NCBI GenBank assembly: GCA_018267385.1 | Contig: JAFDYN010000014.1 | Span: 172,250-236,249 of the forward strand | DNA length: 64,000 bases | Direction of reading: 5' to 3' | Origin: Bacteroidota bacterium | Lineage (GTDB): Bacteria; Bacteroidota; Bacteroidia; Chitinophagales; LD1 | Part shown: positions 26,030-36,500 of the stretch, piece after piece | How positions within the stretch are numbered: position 1 is the first letter of the stretch | Layout of the letters: each line of letters starts with the position of its first letter | Notes under the pieces: model-generated | Database searches by the model: none | What the model saw: only the letters and a program-made list of their open reading frames with translations | What the model was told of the DNA's origin: nothing | Translations under genes and position numbers: made by a program

Positions 26030-26458
26030 ATGCCTAAACTACACCAAGGAAGGGACTATATAGGCGTCGGAGTTGGCGGAATCATTGTGAACGACGAACA
26101 CAAGATTCTATTGCTTCTGCGGAATAAGAATCCGGAAAAGGGATGCTGGTCTATCCCTGGCGGGCGCGTCGAATTCGGGGAGGATGTTGAAGACGCTATA
26201 AAGAGAGAGGTAAAAGAAGAGTTGAACATCAGCGTGGAGATCGTCAGGCTTTTGAGGGTGACCAATCATATTCTCGAAGACAAAAAGGTGCATTGGCTGT
26301 CGCCTGCCTTTGAGTTGAAATACAAGTCTGGAGAATTAATGAATTGCGAACCCGATTCTCACTCCACGTTCAAATGGTTCAGCCTAGATTCTCTGCCGGC
26401 CAATATTACGATTACTACACGTTTGGCCTTGGAGTCGTTTAGAAAAACTGCGGCGTAA
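26030..26458 (+). CDS. NUDIX hydrolase
   Basis: A 142-residue pyrophosphatase. The NUDIX box is intact: GGRVEFGEDVEDAIKREVKE then EL, about residues 43-64, matching G-x5-E-x7-R-E-x2-E-E. The domain is standard length. Substrates of this fold include (d)NTPs, NDP-sugars and dinucleotides. The stop codon overlaps the start of the TS-fold gene by 1 base (TAATG), so the two are translated together; a nucleotide substrate related to that enzyme is likely. It could also clean up toxic or non-canonical nucleotides. Confidence 0.88.
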   Translation: MPKLHQGRDYIGVGVGGIIVNDEHKILLLLRNKNPEKGCWSIPGGRVEFGEDVEDAIKREVKEELNISVEIVRLLRVTNHILEDKKVHWLSPAFELKYKSGELMNCEPDSHSTFKWFSLDSLPANITITTRLALESFRKTAA

Positions 26459-27090
26459 TGGAAGTCCTCGGTGCAACCATTATCGATGCCTGGGAAAAGA
26501 GCATCGTACATCTTTTGCGCAAGGGAGACAGAGTCCCAACACAACGAGGAATGAACGCCCTGGAACTACAGAACGTGCTATTTCTCATTGCAGCTCCTGC
26601 AGATTCGATGCAGATTAGTGGCGCTTATCCATTTAGCGAAGGCTTCATTCAGATGTATACAGAAAGCTTGAGCAGTAGTTACAAAGGTGTCTCTATCAAA
26701 GATAGGCTCTACAATTACGAAGGGAGATTCGATCAAATTAAAAATGTAGTCCGCATTCTAAAAAAAGACCCATCCAGCAGACGAGCTACCGTCTCTTTAT
26801 GGAATGTAGAGTCTGACCATAAAAGCACGCACCCCCCGTGCATGGTCACCATGCAATTCTACATTAGAGACAGTAAATTGCATCTTACAGCTGTTCTCAG
26901 AAGTAATGATGCATGGATGGCGGCAGTGCCAGATATGTTGTCAGCCGTTAAAATCCAAATAGAAGTAGCAGGCAAACTGAAGGTACCCGTTGGCAGCTAC
27001 AATCACCTTGCCACAAGCTACCATATTTATGAGACAGATATTGTCGAGGCGGAAAGGGTTTTTCAAACTCGTTTGAATGAAAGGGAATAG
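26458..27090 (+). CDS. Thymidylate-synthase-fold enzyme, predicted dCMP-type C5-transferase
   Basis: A 210-residue protein of the ThyA superfamily, shorter than bacterial ThyA (about 264). The catalytic Cys is C128 in HPPCMVTMQFYI. The phosphate-binding R-S-x-D reads R148-S149-N150-D151, and the His/Tyr pair of the substrate site is H189/Y191. Aligned without gaps from R148, D159 falls on the site that is Asn in ThyA (Asn177) and selects dUMP. Asp there is the known hallmark of dCMP/CMP hydroxymethylases such as T4 gp42 and MilA. Prediction: C5 hydroxymethylation or methylation of (d)CMP. It overlaps the next gene by 14 bp. The alternative is an ordinary short, archaeal-like TS. Confidence 0.78.
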   Translation: MEVLGATIIDAWEKSIVHLLRKGDRVPTQRGMNALELQNVLFLIAAPADSMQISGAYPFSEGFIQMYTESLSSSYKGVSIKDRLYNYEGRFDQIKNVVRILKKDPSSRRATVSLWNVESDHKSTHPPCMVTMQFYIRDSKLHLTAVLRSNDAWMAAVPDMLSAVKIQIEVAGKLKVPVGSYNHLATSYHIYETDIVEAERVFQTRLNERE

Positions 27091-28006
27091 GATTTTATTC
27101 TACGCAGGCCCTAGCGAACTGTCGACAGATCAGTGGGTCGTCATCATTTCCAATCTTATTACTTACGGCGACCAAGTCTGGCTACGTGCCGACACGCACT
27201 TCACGAAAAGTCTCGGCAGTTATCCGTTTGAGCGCTTTAACAACATGCTCAGGGAGCTTGCTACTTTGGGGATGGTGAAATTTTGGGATTTAGAAGCCTT
27301 TCCCTCAGATGGAGACATAATACAGGATCGGATAATATCAAAGGAGGAGCATCTGGAACTGTATGAGGCTTTGAAGTATGATGCCCGGCTTAATGATCTA
27401 CAAGAAATTGGCAATAATAGAGGCGCCGAGGTAGAGAGAACATCCAAACTAATCGACTATCGCCAAGAGCTATGGACCCTCGGCCTCTGCAGCCTTTGCA
27501 ATTCCAACCAAATCATTTATCAGAAGTCGCCAAGCGGCATATTAGGTACAGAATTTTACAAGTTTGAGAAAATAAACGAGAAAATAACTCAAAGGGTATA
27601 CTCAAAATTTCACATTGCCGGAATAGAAACCCTTGAGGTTTCGGATATTATTGAGATGAAAAAGCTAAGCGCAAAATATCAAAATAAAATTGACACCTTA
27701 TTTGAAACAGACGCCCTGTCGTTCTCGCTTCTTAGCTCGTCACATATAGATCGCAAACTGGAGGATTTGAAGTTTGAATTTGATACCTACTTGAACGATT
27801 TGGCAATCAAAAGCAAAGGGCTTCCAATAGGCAGAAGCGCTTGGGATACAGCTGTAAATATTCTTAGTTTCTCCTTCGCGCCAGCGACAGCCCTAAGTAT
27901 AGCTCAGACGGCTCTAGACCTCTTGCGTAAAGCAAAAAAGAGCCAGGACGAGAACTTCATCTTCTATATGACAGAATTGTCCAATCGTGTACACAGGAAG
28001 CGTTAG
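27077..28006 (+). CDS. Unknown protein co-encoded with the TS-fold enzyme
   Basis: A 309-residue protein that I do not recognise. The N-terminus looks alpha/beta (RILFYAGPSEL, then QWVVIISNLITYGDQVWLRA), as in a substrate-binding or PIN/Rossmann-like domain. The middle is helical. Near the C-terminus, a moderately hydrophobic stretch (ILSFSFAPATALSIAQTALD, about 260-279) could be a membrane-associating helix. The start lies inside the TS-fold gene, so translation is coupled. The 3' end meets the convergent MazG-like gene with a 4-bp overlap, leaving no room for a terminator. Confidence 0.6.
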   Translation: MKGNRILFYAGPSELSTDQWVVIISNLITYGDQVWLRADTHFTKSLGSYPFERFNNMLRELATLGMVKFWDLEAFPSDGDIIQDRIISKEEHLELYEALKYDARLNDLQEIGNNRGAEVERTSKLIDYRQELWTLGLCSLCNSNQIIYQKSPSGILGTEFYKFEKINEKITQRVYSKFHIAGIETLEVSDIIEMKKLSAKYQNKIDTLFETDALSFSLLSSSHIDRKLEDLKFEFDTYLNDLAIKSKGLPIGRSAWDTAVNILSFSFAPATALSIAQTALDLLRKAKKSQDENFIFYMTELSNRVHRKR

Positions 28007-28323
28007 GGCTTATTTATCCTTCCCTGTGAAGTGCTCAATGGATATTTCTCGCCGTTTCTCTCGATTTTCGAAAGGACGATCTCAGGAATGTCTAACCCAT
28101 GCCTGTCCGCCAGCATAAAGCAAAAAATTAAGACGTCCGCCAATTCTTCCTCTATCTTTTCAATCCTTACTTCTTCCTCCGACTTCCACAAGTAAGCTTC
28201 CAGAAGTTCCGAGGCTTCCACACTTATTGCGATCGCAAGTTCTTTAGATGTGTGGAATTTGCTCCAACCCCTTTCTTCTCTAAATTTTATTGCAGCCTCC
28301 GTCAGCCTTTTTATATCACTCAT
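28003..28323 (-). CDS. MazG-like / dCTP pyrophosphatase (DCTPP1-type)
   Basis: A 106-residue all-alpha NTP pyrophosphohydrolase. The acidic metal site is SVEASELLEAY (E-x2-E) followed by EEELADVLIFCFMLADRHGL (E-x3-D), and the N-terminal FREERGWSKFHT resembles the RS21-C6/DCTPP1 subgroup, which converts dCTP to dCMP. The ATG at 28323 (MSDIKRLTEAA) is chosen over an upstream extension with no family similarity. It converges on the TS-fold cluster. If both act as predicted, dCTP is turned to dCMP and then modified at C5, the same pair as T4 gp56 and gp42. Confidence 0.82.
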   Translation of the reverse strand: MSDIKRLTEAAIKFREERGWSKFHTSKELAIAISVEASELLEAYLWKSEEEVRIEKIEEELADVLIFCFMLADRHGLDIPEIVLSKIERNGEKYPLSTSQGRINKP

Positions 28324-28600
28324 AACTTTTTTATACAAAGATAAGGCAAACAAGGTGTCAAGTACATGACAGGATTTTAAGGACTCCCTTGTCTGAATCA
28401 AACTATTTAAAAGGACAAAATGGAATTGGACAGAGACTTTTTGGTTAGTTCTCGCGCTTGCTGCAAGATTGCAGTTGGCCTGTCTATTTATGCAAAATGG
28501 CCCAACTGCATCTTGCCAAAGGGAGACCCTTTGGAATCCCTGGTAGCGGCAAATGCACCTCATTAGAAAAACTTGCTAGCTTCGCTTTAATCAATACCGC

Positions 28601-29755
28601 ATGAAAAGGCTGCTGCTTTGTTCATTCCTGGCTTGCGCCACATTATTTGTTTCGGCCTCGGACTGTCAAGTTACGAAGTATATTACAGCTAACATGTGTC
28701 CCAATGGCTCATATGACTTCATGGGACGTATTCTTACTCAGCCCTTCAGATATTACGATACGATACCCGGACCAAATGGCTGTGACACTACAATCGTGCT
28801 CGATCTAGAATATTGGGAACCTATCATACCACCTATATATACCGCGATTTGTCCTGGATATACTTATAATTTTAATGGCCGGATACTTGATACTCCGGGT
28901 ATCTATTATGATACCCTCTCCTCAATACTCGGATGCGATAGCGTGCAAGCGCTTTATCTGGAAATAGGAAGCTTTGCCTGGATCAACCTTTTTGATTCTA
29001 TCTGCAGGGTAAATGGCAGCTATATATTTCGGGGAGATACTTTTTATAGTGATAGGCTATACGCCATCGATACCACTCATTCAGGATCGCCGTGTGATAC
29101 TATATTCTCGATATTGCTCCGCAGGAGAGACAATCCCACGACCTATATCATTGATTCTTTCTGTGCTGGATATACATATACTTTCCTTAATCGTACATTT
29201 ACACAGCCGACTGTAGACACTTTCCTTTTTTCTGCTTCATCGCCTGATGCATGTGATTCGCTCGTGATACTTGATCTGGCGTTAAAAATATTTACCACCC
29301 CTCCAGTCACTAGAAATGGCTATAACCTATTTACTACTTTCAGTCATGGATTATCTTACCAATGGCTACTCAATGATTCCATTATACAGGGCGCTATCAA
29401 TTACTTTTGCCCCATATCTGTAGATGGAGCTTATAGGGTGATCGTTTCAGCCGATAGGGGATGTATAGATACATCTCTCCAATATGTGATAAGCAATCTC
29501 GGAGTATTAGAAAACGAAGTGCAAAACTATTCAGTTTACCCCAATCCCACACATAGTATATTGCACGTAAGATCTGCCAAGGTCGTTAAAGCTTTTTCTA
29601 TCCGAATCCAAGACGAGATCGGTCAGATTCTTGGCAACTGGACGAGTGAAGAGGCGCAGACGATCGACGTATCGAGCTTTCTGCCAGGCGCATACTGGAT
29701 CATTTTTTCGGATGGGAACAATCTTCCAGAAAGGCGATGCTTCGTGATCTACTAG
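28601..29755 (+). CDS. Secreted Cys-repeat protein with T9SS type A sorting domain
   Basis: A 384-residue secreted protein. Signal peptide: MKRLLLCSFLACATLFVSA. The middle has three or four repeats built on C-P-x-Y/S-Y-x-F-x-G-R with a later CD-T/S (for example CPGYTYNFNGRIL, CAGYTYTFLNRTF), of the type often seen in Chitinophagales surface proteins. The end is a Por sorting domain: SVYPNPTHSILHV (about 308) with PGAYWIIFSDG close to the C-terminus, so export is by the type IX secretion system. It converges on the T9SS gene that follows. The function is unknown; adhesion is plausible. Confidence 0.8.
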   Translation: MKRLLLCSFLACATLFVSASDCQVTKYITANMCPNGSYDFMGRILTQPFRYYDTIPGPNGCDTTIVLDLEYWEPIIPPIYTAICPGYTYNFNGRILDTPGIYYDTLSSILGCDSVQALYLEIGSFAWINLFDSICRVNGSYIFRGDTFYSDRLYAIDTTHSGSPCDTIFSILLRRRDNPTTYIIDSFCAGYTYTFLNRTFTQPTVDTFLFSASSPDACDSLVILDLALKIFTTPPVTRNGYNLFTTFSHGLSYQWLLNDSIIQGAINYFCPISVDGAYRVIVSADRGCIDTSLQYVISNLGVLENEVQNYSVYPNPTHSILHVRSAKVVKAFSIRIQDEIGQILGNWTSEEAQTIDVSSFLPGAYWIIFSDGNNLPERRCFVIY

Positions 29756-29762
29756 TAGGATT

Positions 29763-30242
29763 CTATTTTTGTGATGCTTTTACGATGCTCTTACCGGTCC
29801 GGCCGTAGCTCGTGGTCACAACCACCTCATAAGTGCCTGCCGCCAGGTGTGAGATGTCCAAAGGGACCTCCGAACCACTGACAGTAGCCAGGGAAACCGT
29901 TCTACCCTGAAGATCTGTTATGGAAACAACCGCATTGACTAGTTCCTGATTGCAGGTGACCTTGAAGGGACCACCTGTAGGATTAGGCGCCATGAGAATG
30001 ATCTGGAAATCACTGAGTGTATCATCCTTCAATCCAGTAGATGGATCTTCATTGGCTGTCTGTGTGGTGTCTCTCATCCTTCCAGTATTTCCTCCCGTGC
30101 ATGGTACCAACATCCTGATTATCCTATTGCCATTGGCATCATAGAAATAAGTCAGACCGCAATCAACGAGTGGGATGGATTGCGCATAACATCCAAGAGC
30201 AAATATTTTGCAAAAAATTAAAATCAAGCTTACTTTTTTCAT
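29763..30242 (-). CDS. Short T9SS-exported protein with YD-like motif
   Basis: A 159-residue protein. Signal peptide (MKKVSLILIFCKIFALGCYA), then TYFYDANGNRIIRM (about 31-44), the Y-D-A-N-G-N-R signature shared with RHS/YD repeats. A Ser/Thr linker is followed by a T9SS type A sorting domain (MAPNPTGGPFKV at about 83, and LAAGTYEVVVTT). It lies 17 bp downstream of the candidate immunity gene, in the same direction as the RHS toxin gene. It may be co-expressed and could be an export or surface adaptor for it; this is inference. Confidence 0.7.
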   Translation of the reverse strand: MKKVSLILIFCKIFALGCYAQSIPLVDCGLTYFYDANGNRIIRMLVPCTGGNTGRMRDTTQTANEDPSTGLKDDTLSDFQIILMAPNPTGGPFKVTCNQELVNAVVSITDLQGRTVSLATVSGSEVPLDISHLAAGTYEVVVTTSYGRTGKSIVKASQK

Positions 30243-30259
30243 ACTTCAGTTTTTCCTAA

Positions 30260-30514
30260 TTATCTCTTTGGCGGACTCTTCCTATACTTTAAATTCATTT
30301 TCATTTTATCCCATAGCCAATCATATGCATCTTCATCGGTTTTACATACAGAGTACATATTTCGATTCCCCTTCTCGTCTAAATAAAAGCACTCCCATAT
30401 AGCATAATTTTTGTAAATGATACATGCGCCAGGTTTTAATCCATCATCTATAGAATACCATCTTTCAGGAACGTTATATAATGCTAGGTTTTCTTTTAAT
30501 GTTTTTAAATCCAT
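30260..30514 (-). CDS. Candidate immunity protein for the TNT toxin
   Basis: An 84-residue acidic/aromatic soluble protein whose ATG is only 15 bp after the stop of the RHS-TNT gene. It lacks a signal peptide, as expected of a cytosolic antitoxin. The sequence (WYSIDDGLKPGACIIYKNYA, then WECFYLDEKGN and DEDAYDWLWDKM) has the size and look of short Imm families of polymorphic toxin loci, but I cannot name the family with confidence. Position right behind a NAD-glycohydrolase toxin domain is the main evidence. Alternative: unrelated small protein. Confidence 0.6.
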   Translation of the reverse strand: MDLKTLKENLALYNVPERWYSIDDGLKPGACIIYKNYAIWECFYLDEKGNRNMYSVCKTDEDAYDWLWDKMKMNLKYRKSPPKR

Positions 30515-30529
30515 ACCGATATATATATT

Positions 30530-33500
30530 TTAGTACATTCTAATATAACCCAGTTCTTGCAGATAATAGAGCGAAACTGGAGTCTGGTATTGCATTCCCA
30601 AGCCAATTTGATAAAAAGCAGGGCTTATAACAGATTGTTGCATTGGAAATGATTTTAAGACTTCTATCTGCATATACATATCCAGGGGCGTCGACGAAGA
30701 TAACGCTCTCATTTCGATTGGAGTACCAACATCAGACATATATGTCCCCCCGGGGCTTCCGTATCTATCGAACACTTGCCCTGGTTTGGCCATTATATCT
30801 TCCCATGAACCCAATGCTCCACCATTGGCGGGCCAATATAGCGCCAAGGCATCAGGTTTTGTGACTGCGCCTGCGGCTTCATTACTTACAGCCTCAACTG
30901 ACGTGCTAATTTCCCCTACTTCTACGGTATTAACCTCTCCGGTGCCTGTAAAAATACTTGCAGCGAAAGGAACTGCCTTACCTATCAGATTTCCCCACTC
31001 TGCATAGCTCTTTTCAGGGATTGAATTAATAAAACTAACGTACGAACGTCCCATTCTCTCACTGGCAAGAGCTACGTCTGGATCGTCCGTTATTTTCCAT
31101 GGAAGTTCTAATTGCACTAAGGCAATGAAATTGTTTTCCAGATTTTCTGCTGCTATAGGTATAGCATTAGGCTGTCCAAGTCTTTGAAATCCTTCAAGAA
31201 TAGAATACACCCCCTCACCAGCTCCCAATACCACATTAATATTGAATAGGATGCCACTACCATTCAAAATGCCGTCTTGGGAAAGCTCTCCAGAGCCTAT
31301 TTGATCTCCGTTTATAGTAACGGAAGTGCCGAAATTGGTTAGAGTGCCATCTCCGGAGTAGGTATATGATGTGGTAGTATAAGTGTCACCGTACCCAACG
31401 GTAATGCTTGTCGTCGTATAATCTCCGTCAACATTAGTTACCTCAAAAGAATACGGCCCATCATAATCCCATCCACTTGGATCAGCATACTTTAGTGGGT
31501 TATTGTTAGCATAAGTATAACTATTGTAGCATTGAGTATTGAGCGGATCATGTATAATTTTGTCTGGTCCAAGCATCCGTCCCAAAAGCGGGTCGTACAT
31601 GCGGCCGTTCATATTAATCAGTGCAAATTCAGGCAAATGCTCATGACTCGTATACCCCCTATACATCCACGATGTTACTATCGTACTTGTGCCTACTGGA
31701 GGTATACTGTTATATGACCAATCGGAAGGATTTCGGTACCGGCCCCACGCGTCGAAGCTCTGCTGAGCGGCGATGGCATGTACGTCGTCCAAAACTGTAA
31801 GTATGGACTGCAAATGATCGCATAATGTATAATATTCCTTGACCGGCCCATTGGATGGCTTGACGATTATTGCCACCAATCCGTTATTGCCATAGATATA
31901 ATGCTGCTCACTTGAGGTATTCGCCACAAGGTCATAGTTAATCTCGTAATTTCCCGAGTAGAGCCTTGACCTTACTGCTGTGCCGGCCTGTCTGAGCGTA
32001 GAATAATTGCGCGCGTATTCCGGGCCATAGAGGTATGTCAATTCATTGCCATTCTCAGTGATCACGCTTGGCTGGCCGAAAGAAGTATAAGAGATATCCT
32101 GCTCATTGAGACTTACAAGTCCCGAAGGATTGGAAATATGCCTCACCGCATTAATCTTGCCCGGATCATAGGTCAGGCTACCAACATCAGTCTTCGTGGC
32201 TATGTTGCCATTGGGCTGATACGAGAAAGACATAGCGCTCTGCCCAACTACCTGGGAAGTCAACAGCCGGTCATTTGAATCGTAAGTGAAATTCTCTGTG
32301 AGACTCGCTATTGCATCCTGACGTTGAGTCATATTTTGGGTGGCCCAATTGTATGTCATCTTCAGGTCCTGAAATCCCGGGGTGTAATACCTCGTCGGTA
32401 CCCCAAAATTCGTTTCCAATGTCGAGGTGAGACCGTTGCCCAAATCATAAGAAGTAGCCTGACCGAAGCAATTCATACTATTTACCTTATACAGAATATT
32501 GCCGGTAGATTCGTCCGTTATTTTCGTCAGGTAACCATTTGCATCATGCGTATATTTGATAGATATTCCAGAGTTGTAGATTTCGCGCAGCAGATTACCG
32601 GTATTGGGCTCGAATTGATGCTGAGTGACAATCGTGTGCCCATTTATGACTTCCGTGAGCTGTGTATTAGCTCCGTATGCATCATATTGAAAAGATTTAC
32701 TGAGCGAGCCAGCTACGCTGATGGTCGCAACTTGATTAACGCCGTACTGGCCAAGTGTCTTATAGGTATATGCGGTAGTACCTTCAGCACCATATCTGAA
32801 CTGCACTCTTCCTGCAGCGTCATATGACATTGTATGATTGTGACCTAGAGCATCCGTCTCAGAAATCAACTGGCCGAATCCATCAAATGTATATTTAGTA
32901 GTACCGCTATTGGGAGTCTCCACCTGGTTTTTGTATCCACAATCATCATACGCGATGGTTTGAATTACACTTCCATCCATAAGTACTTGTGTCTGGTTAC
33001 CCAGTCCATCATATTTAAATGTAAGAGTGCCCCCGTCATCCACTGATTTTACAACTTTGCCTGTAGGATCTTTGGTTACCTTCCGTTGTCGCCCTGCAGG
33101 GTCCGTTGTAGTTGTCACTATAGTGCCATCTCCAGGATAGGAATAGTCTATGTAGGTGGTGCCAAATTGATCGATTATCACAGTGGGACGACCGTATATA
33201 TCATTTTCAATTATACTGACTCTTCCTGATTCTCCAGTGTATACGGGCTGCATCTCAATAGATACTTTTCCTGTTTGGTCGTAATAAGTATAGCCGGATA
33301 AATCCGAATTATTAAAGCCTGTCTTCTGTATGGACACAGTGCGCCCTCTGGCATCAAACCACTCTGTGACATCGGGAGATCCCGGCTGGTGAGTCAGCGT
33401 GGAATATATAGCTGTATTCGTACGGCTACCGATATCCCATGCATAGCTGACGCTTCCGTAAATACCCCTGACAGACTTTTGCAACGAAATGCGCCCGTAG

Positions 33501-36500
33501 GCATCTAGCCAGCATTTTGAATTCAAACCAGCTATATCGGTTTTGGATATGACTTTACCCCACAATGGGTCGTACTGCATGTATTCACTTTCAAGCAAGG
33601 TATTTGTGTGAACTATCGGGAATCTTCCGAGCGGATCATATGTGAATCTCTCCAAGCGCTGATTCTGGAGTGAATTTGCCAATGAAGAGCTTTTCGTCAA
33701 TATATTGCCTAAGGAATTGTAGGTACACTGAGTGAGAGCTTCGCAATCTTTCCCCACATGATCCAGGCTCTCTATAAGATGTCCATGATTGTCGTAGCAG
33801 TATATCCCTACGTTATCGTAGCTTTGGGCGGAACCTGTTCGCTCATTGTGAGTGAATATTTGGACTGGCAGATAAGGAGCAGAGGGAGTATATTGCGTTT
33901 GGACTGTCTGCAGCGTAATGCCGTTGATATTTTTCTGTGTTTGCGTCACGTTACCGTGATTGTCATATGAAAAGAAGCTCTCCGTAAAGCTTCCTGTCAT
34001 ATAATCTGTATATAGGTTATGCGTTTTCTGGATCGCAAACCTGTTATGCGCCAATGAGATGTAATTATAGTTGCGGTCTTCGCCAGATATTGGAGCAAGA
34101 GAACCAGCATGATACGAGCTTACAAAAAGATTGTTGGAAGCGTAGTAAGGTGCGCTGAATGTGTAGTAAGACGAATTTCCGATATTAGAAGGAAGCACCG
34201 TGGAGTTTATCGAGTAAAAACCTAAAAAGCCTTTTCCTCCTAAGTGGAATTGCGCATTTTCATATGAGTAATTCGTCGTTATAGTGCCTCCCGCCCCACT
34301 GGGCTCTGTAACACTTGATACAACGAATAAAGGGTATTGAACACTAATAAGGGGATATGTCGAGCTTGTGCCCCTAGTATGAATAGGACCGAAAGAGTTT
34401 GTCAAGGGCTTGTAATTGAAAGTCTTTGTTTGTTCGAACCCGTCAGTAACAGTAAGCAGAAACCTTTGTAAAGATTTCGGGTTAAATGAAAATTGAAAGT
34501 AGTCGTCGTAGTTCCCATGGGTCTTGGGCAGACTGGTACATAAATCGCTGACTACGTGATAAAAAGATAGATCCGTCCTGCCATCACCATTGAAGTCACC
34601 TAGGACTGAATAATTCGCCTTCATCGGACTCAATCCCTTCGCAATCACGTATTCTTTGAAAGCAGACCCTGCAGAATAATACATTGTCAAATCACCACAT
34701 CCATAATAGAACCAGTGTTCGTTGTCCAATTTGGCGACAAGGTTTGAGCTCAGAAGTATATCACTCTTGCCATCACCATTGAAATCTCCGACGCAAGCAT
34801 CTCTGACTTTTGCCTTTTCATAATCGAATTCACCGGAAGAGAATCCTCCAGAATAGGGGTTATCAAAGCCATCTGTTTCGGAAAATGACGGTGCCCGAGG
34901 ATCCATTGCAAAGGATTTGAAAGGTTTTTGTTCAAATTCTTTGCCTGTAGAGTACCAAATGTCCCAATTCACATGTAAAGCCCCAAGCGTGCTGCCACCG
35001 AGTAGAGGTATGTTGCTCTGTAAATTATAGTAGACGAGGCCGGTTTGGAAAGGATCAAGTATAGGCTCTATATTCTGGTTGCTGTATTTCCTGGTCAAAA
35101 CGTCAGTTTTGCCATCACCGTTAAAATCCCCCAGATAGAAACCGTTATAGTCAGTGTTATTCATCTGGGTTGATTCACTCAGGAGCTCAAATGAATATAA
35201 ACCAGAAGAGTTCTTTTGAATGGAGAAAATTTTTGTGAAAAGCTTATCTACAATCATCATATCTGACTTGCCATCCCCATCAAAGTCCAGAATCATCCTT
35301 TTAACATCACACCAGGGATTCATTAGAGATTCACAATTACTAAGGGCTATGGTTCCCATTCCGGTCATATTATTCTGAATAACTTGATTGAAAATCCCCT
35401 TCGAAGGAAAATTTATAAAAGCATTATCAATCGTAGATATAATATAGTCTTCTGTTCCATCACCATCGAAGTCTCCTTGATAGAACCATTGTTCAGGAGC
35501 TATTCCGGGATCATGGGCAAGAGGAGGGGCCGGCCAAAAATGATTACTGGGTGATCCGGCATTATCGTAAGTCGTAAATTTAACTACGTCCACACCAATC
35601 CGCTCTTCTGGCCATCCCGAAACATAACCATTAGTATATTGGAACCCTGTCCCATAAAATTTTCTAGATATTTCTAGTATGCCTGGATGACCCTGACCCA
35701 GGAAATCTCCAACATAATAATTGTAATCGCCATGTGTATAAGGAGAGGCTGGGGGGCCCCAATAATAACTAGGGTTAGTTTCCCAGGCCAACGTAAATCC
35801 GTTTTCCCGGTAGGTGTCGTCAGTTACAGATTTGTCGTCCTCGCTAACCTTGTAGAATTGATTAGTTGATGGATCCATAAAATGGACCATTGACAGAACG
35901 TTATTTGATATATGGGTTCCAGAGTTGGGAGTTACTGCGTTTCCAATTGTAAGCATATCGGAGAAACCATCTCCATTGAAATCTCCGCTCATCAGATGGT
36001 AGTTTATCAGTGCATATGTGCTTTTTGCAGCAGCGCTTATATCATCCTGAAAATTGTATGAAGATGTATTATAACTATTAAAGTTGTCTGCAGTACCGTA
36101 AGTAAATCTTGTCGGATTCAAATGCGAACCATCAGAACCATATTCAGTAACCTGGGAAAGGTATGATGAGATGTCATCAGTACCGTAATCGAATTCATAT
36201 TTCTTGTATGCGGCCCCGTTCTCGCCCGTTATTGTGATGTCACCAAGAAGAAAGTCGGAGTTAAAGCTTGATCCCGCGGCATATGTAACGTTCTTGTCTA
36301 CCCTTGATAGGTAGTTAAAAATAATTTTATTATAAGGGGATATTCCCTGCGCATCGTTTCCAGTATAATCTATTTCTGTAATTTTAGGACTTGAAAGTCC
36401 TGTTTCATATTTGAAAGTTATGTAATTACCATCTTGGTCGTACATTTTGTTGACTCTCCATGTAAACACCAAATCAGAGGGAAGATTAGGGCCGTTGGCG

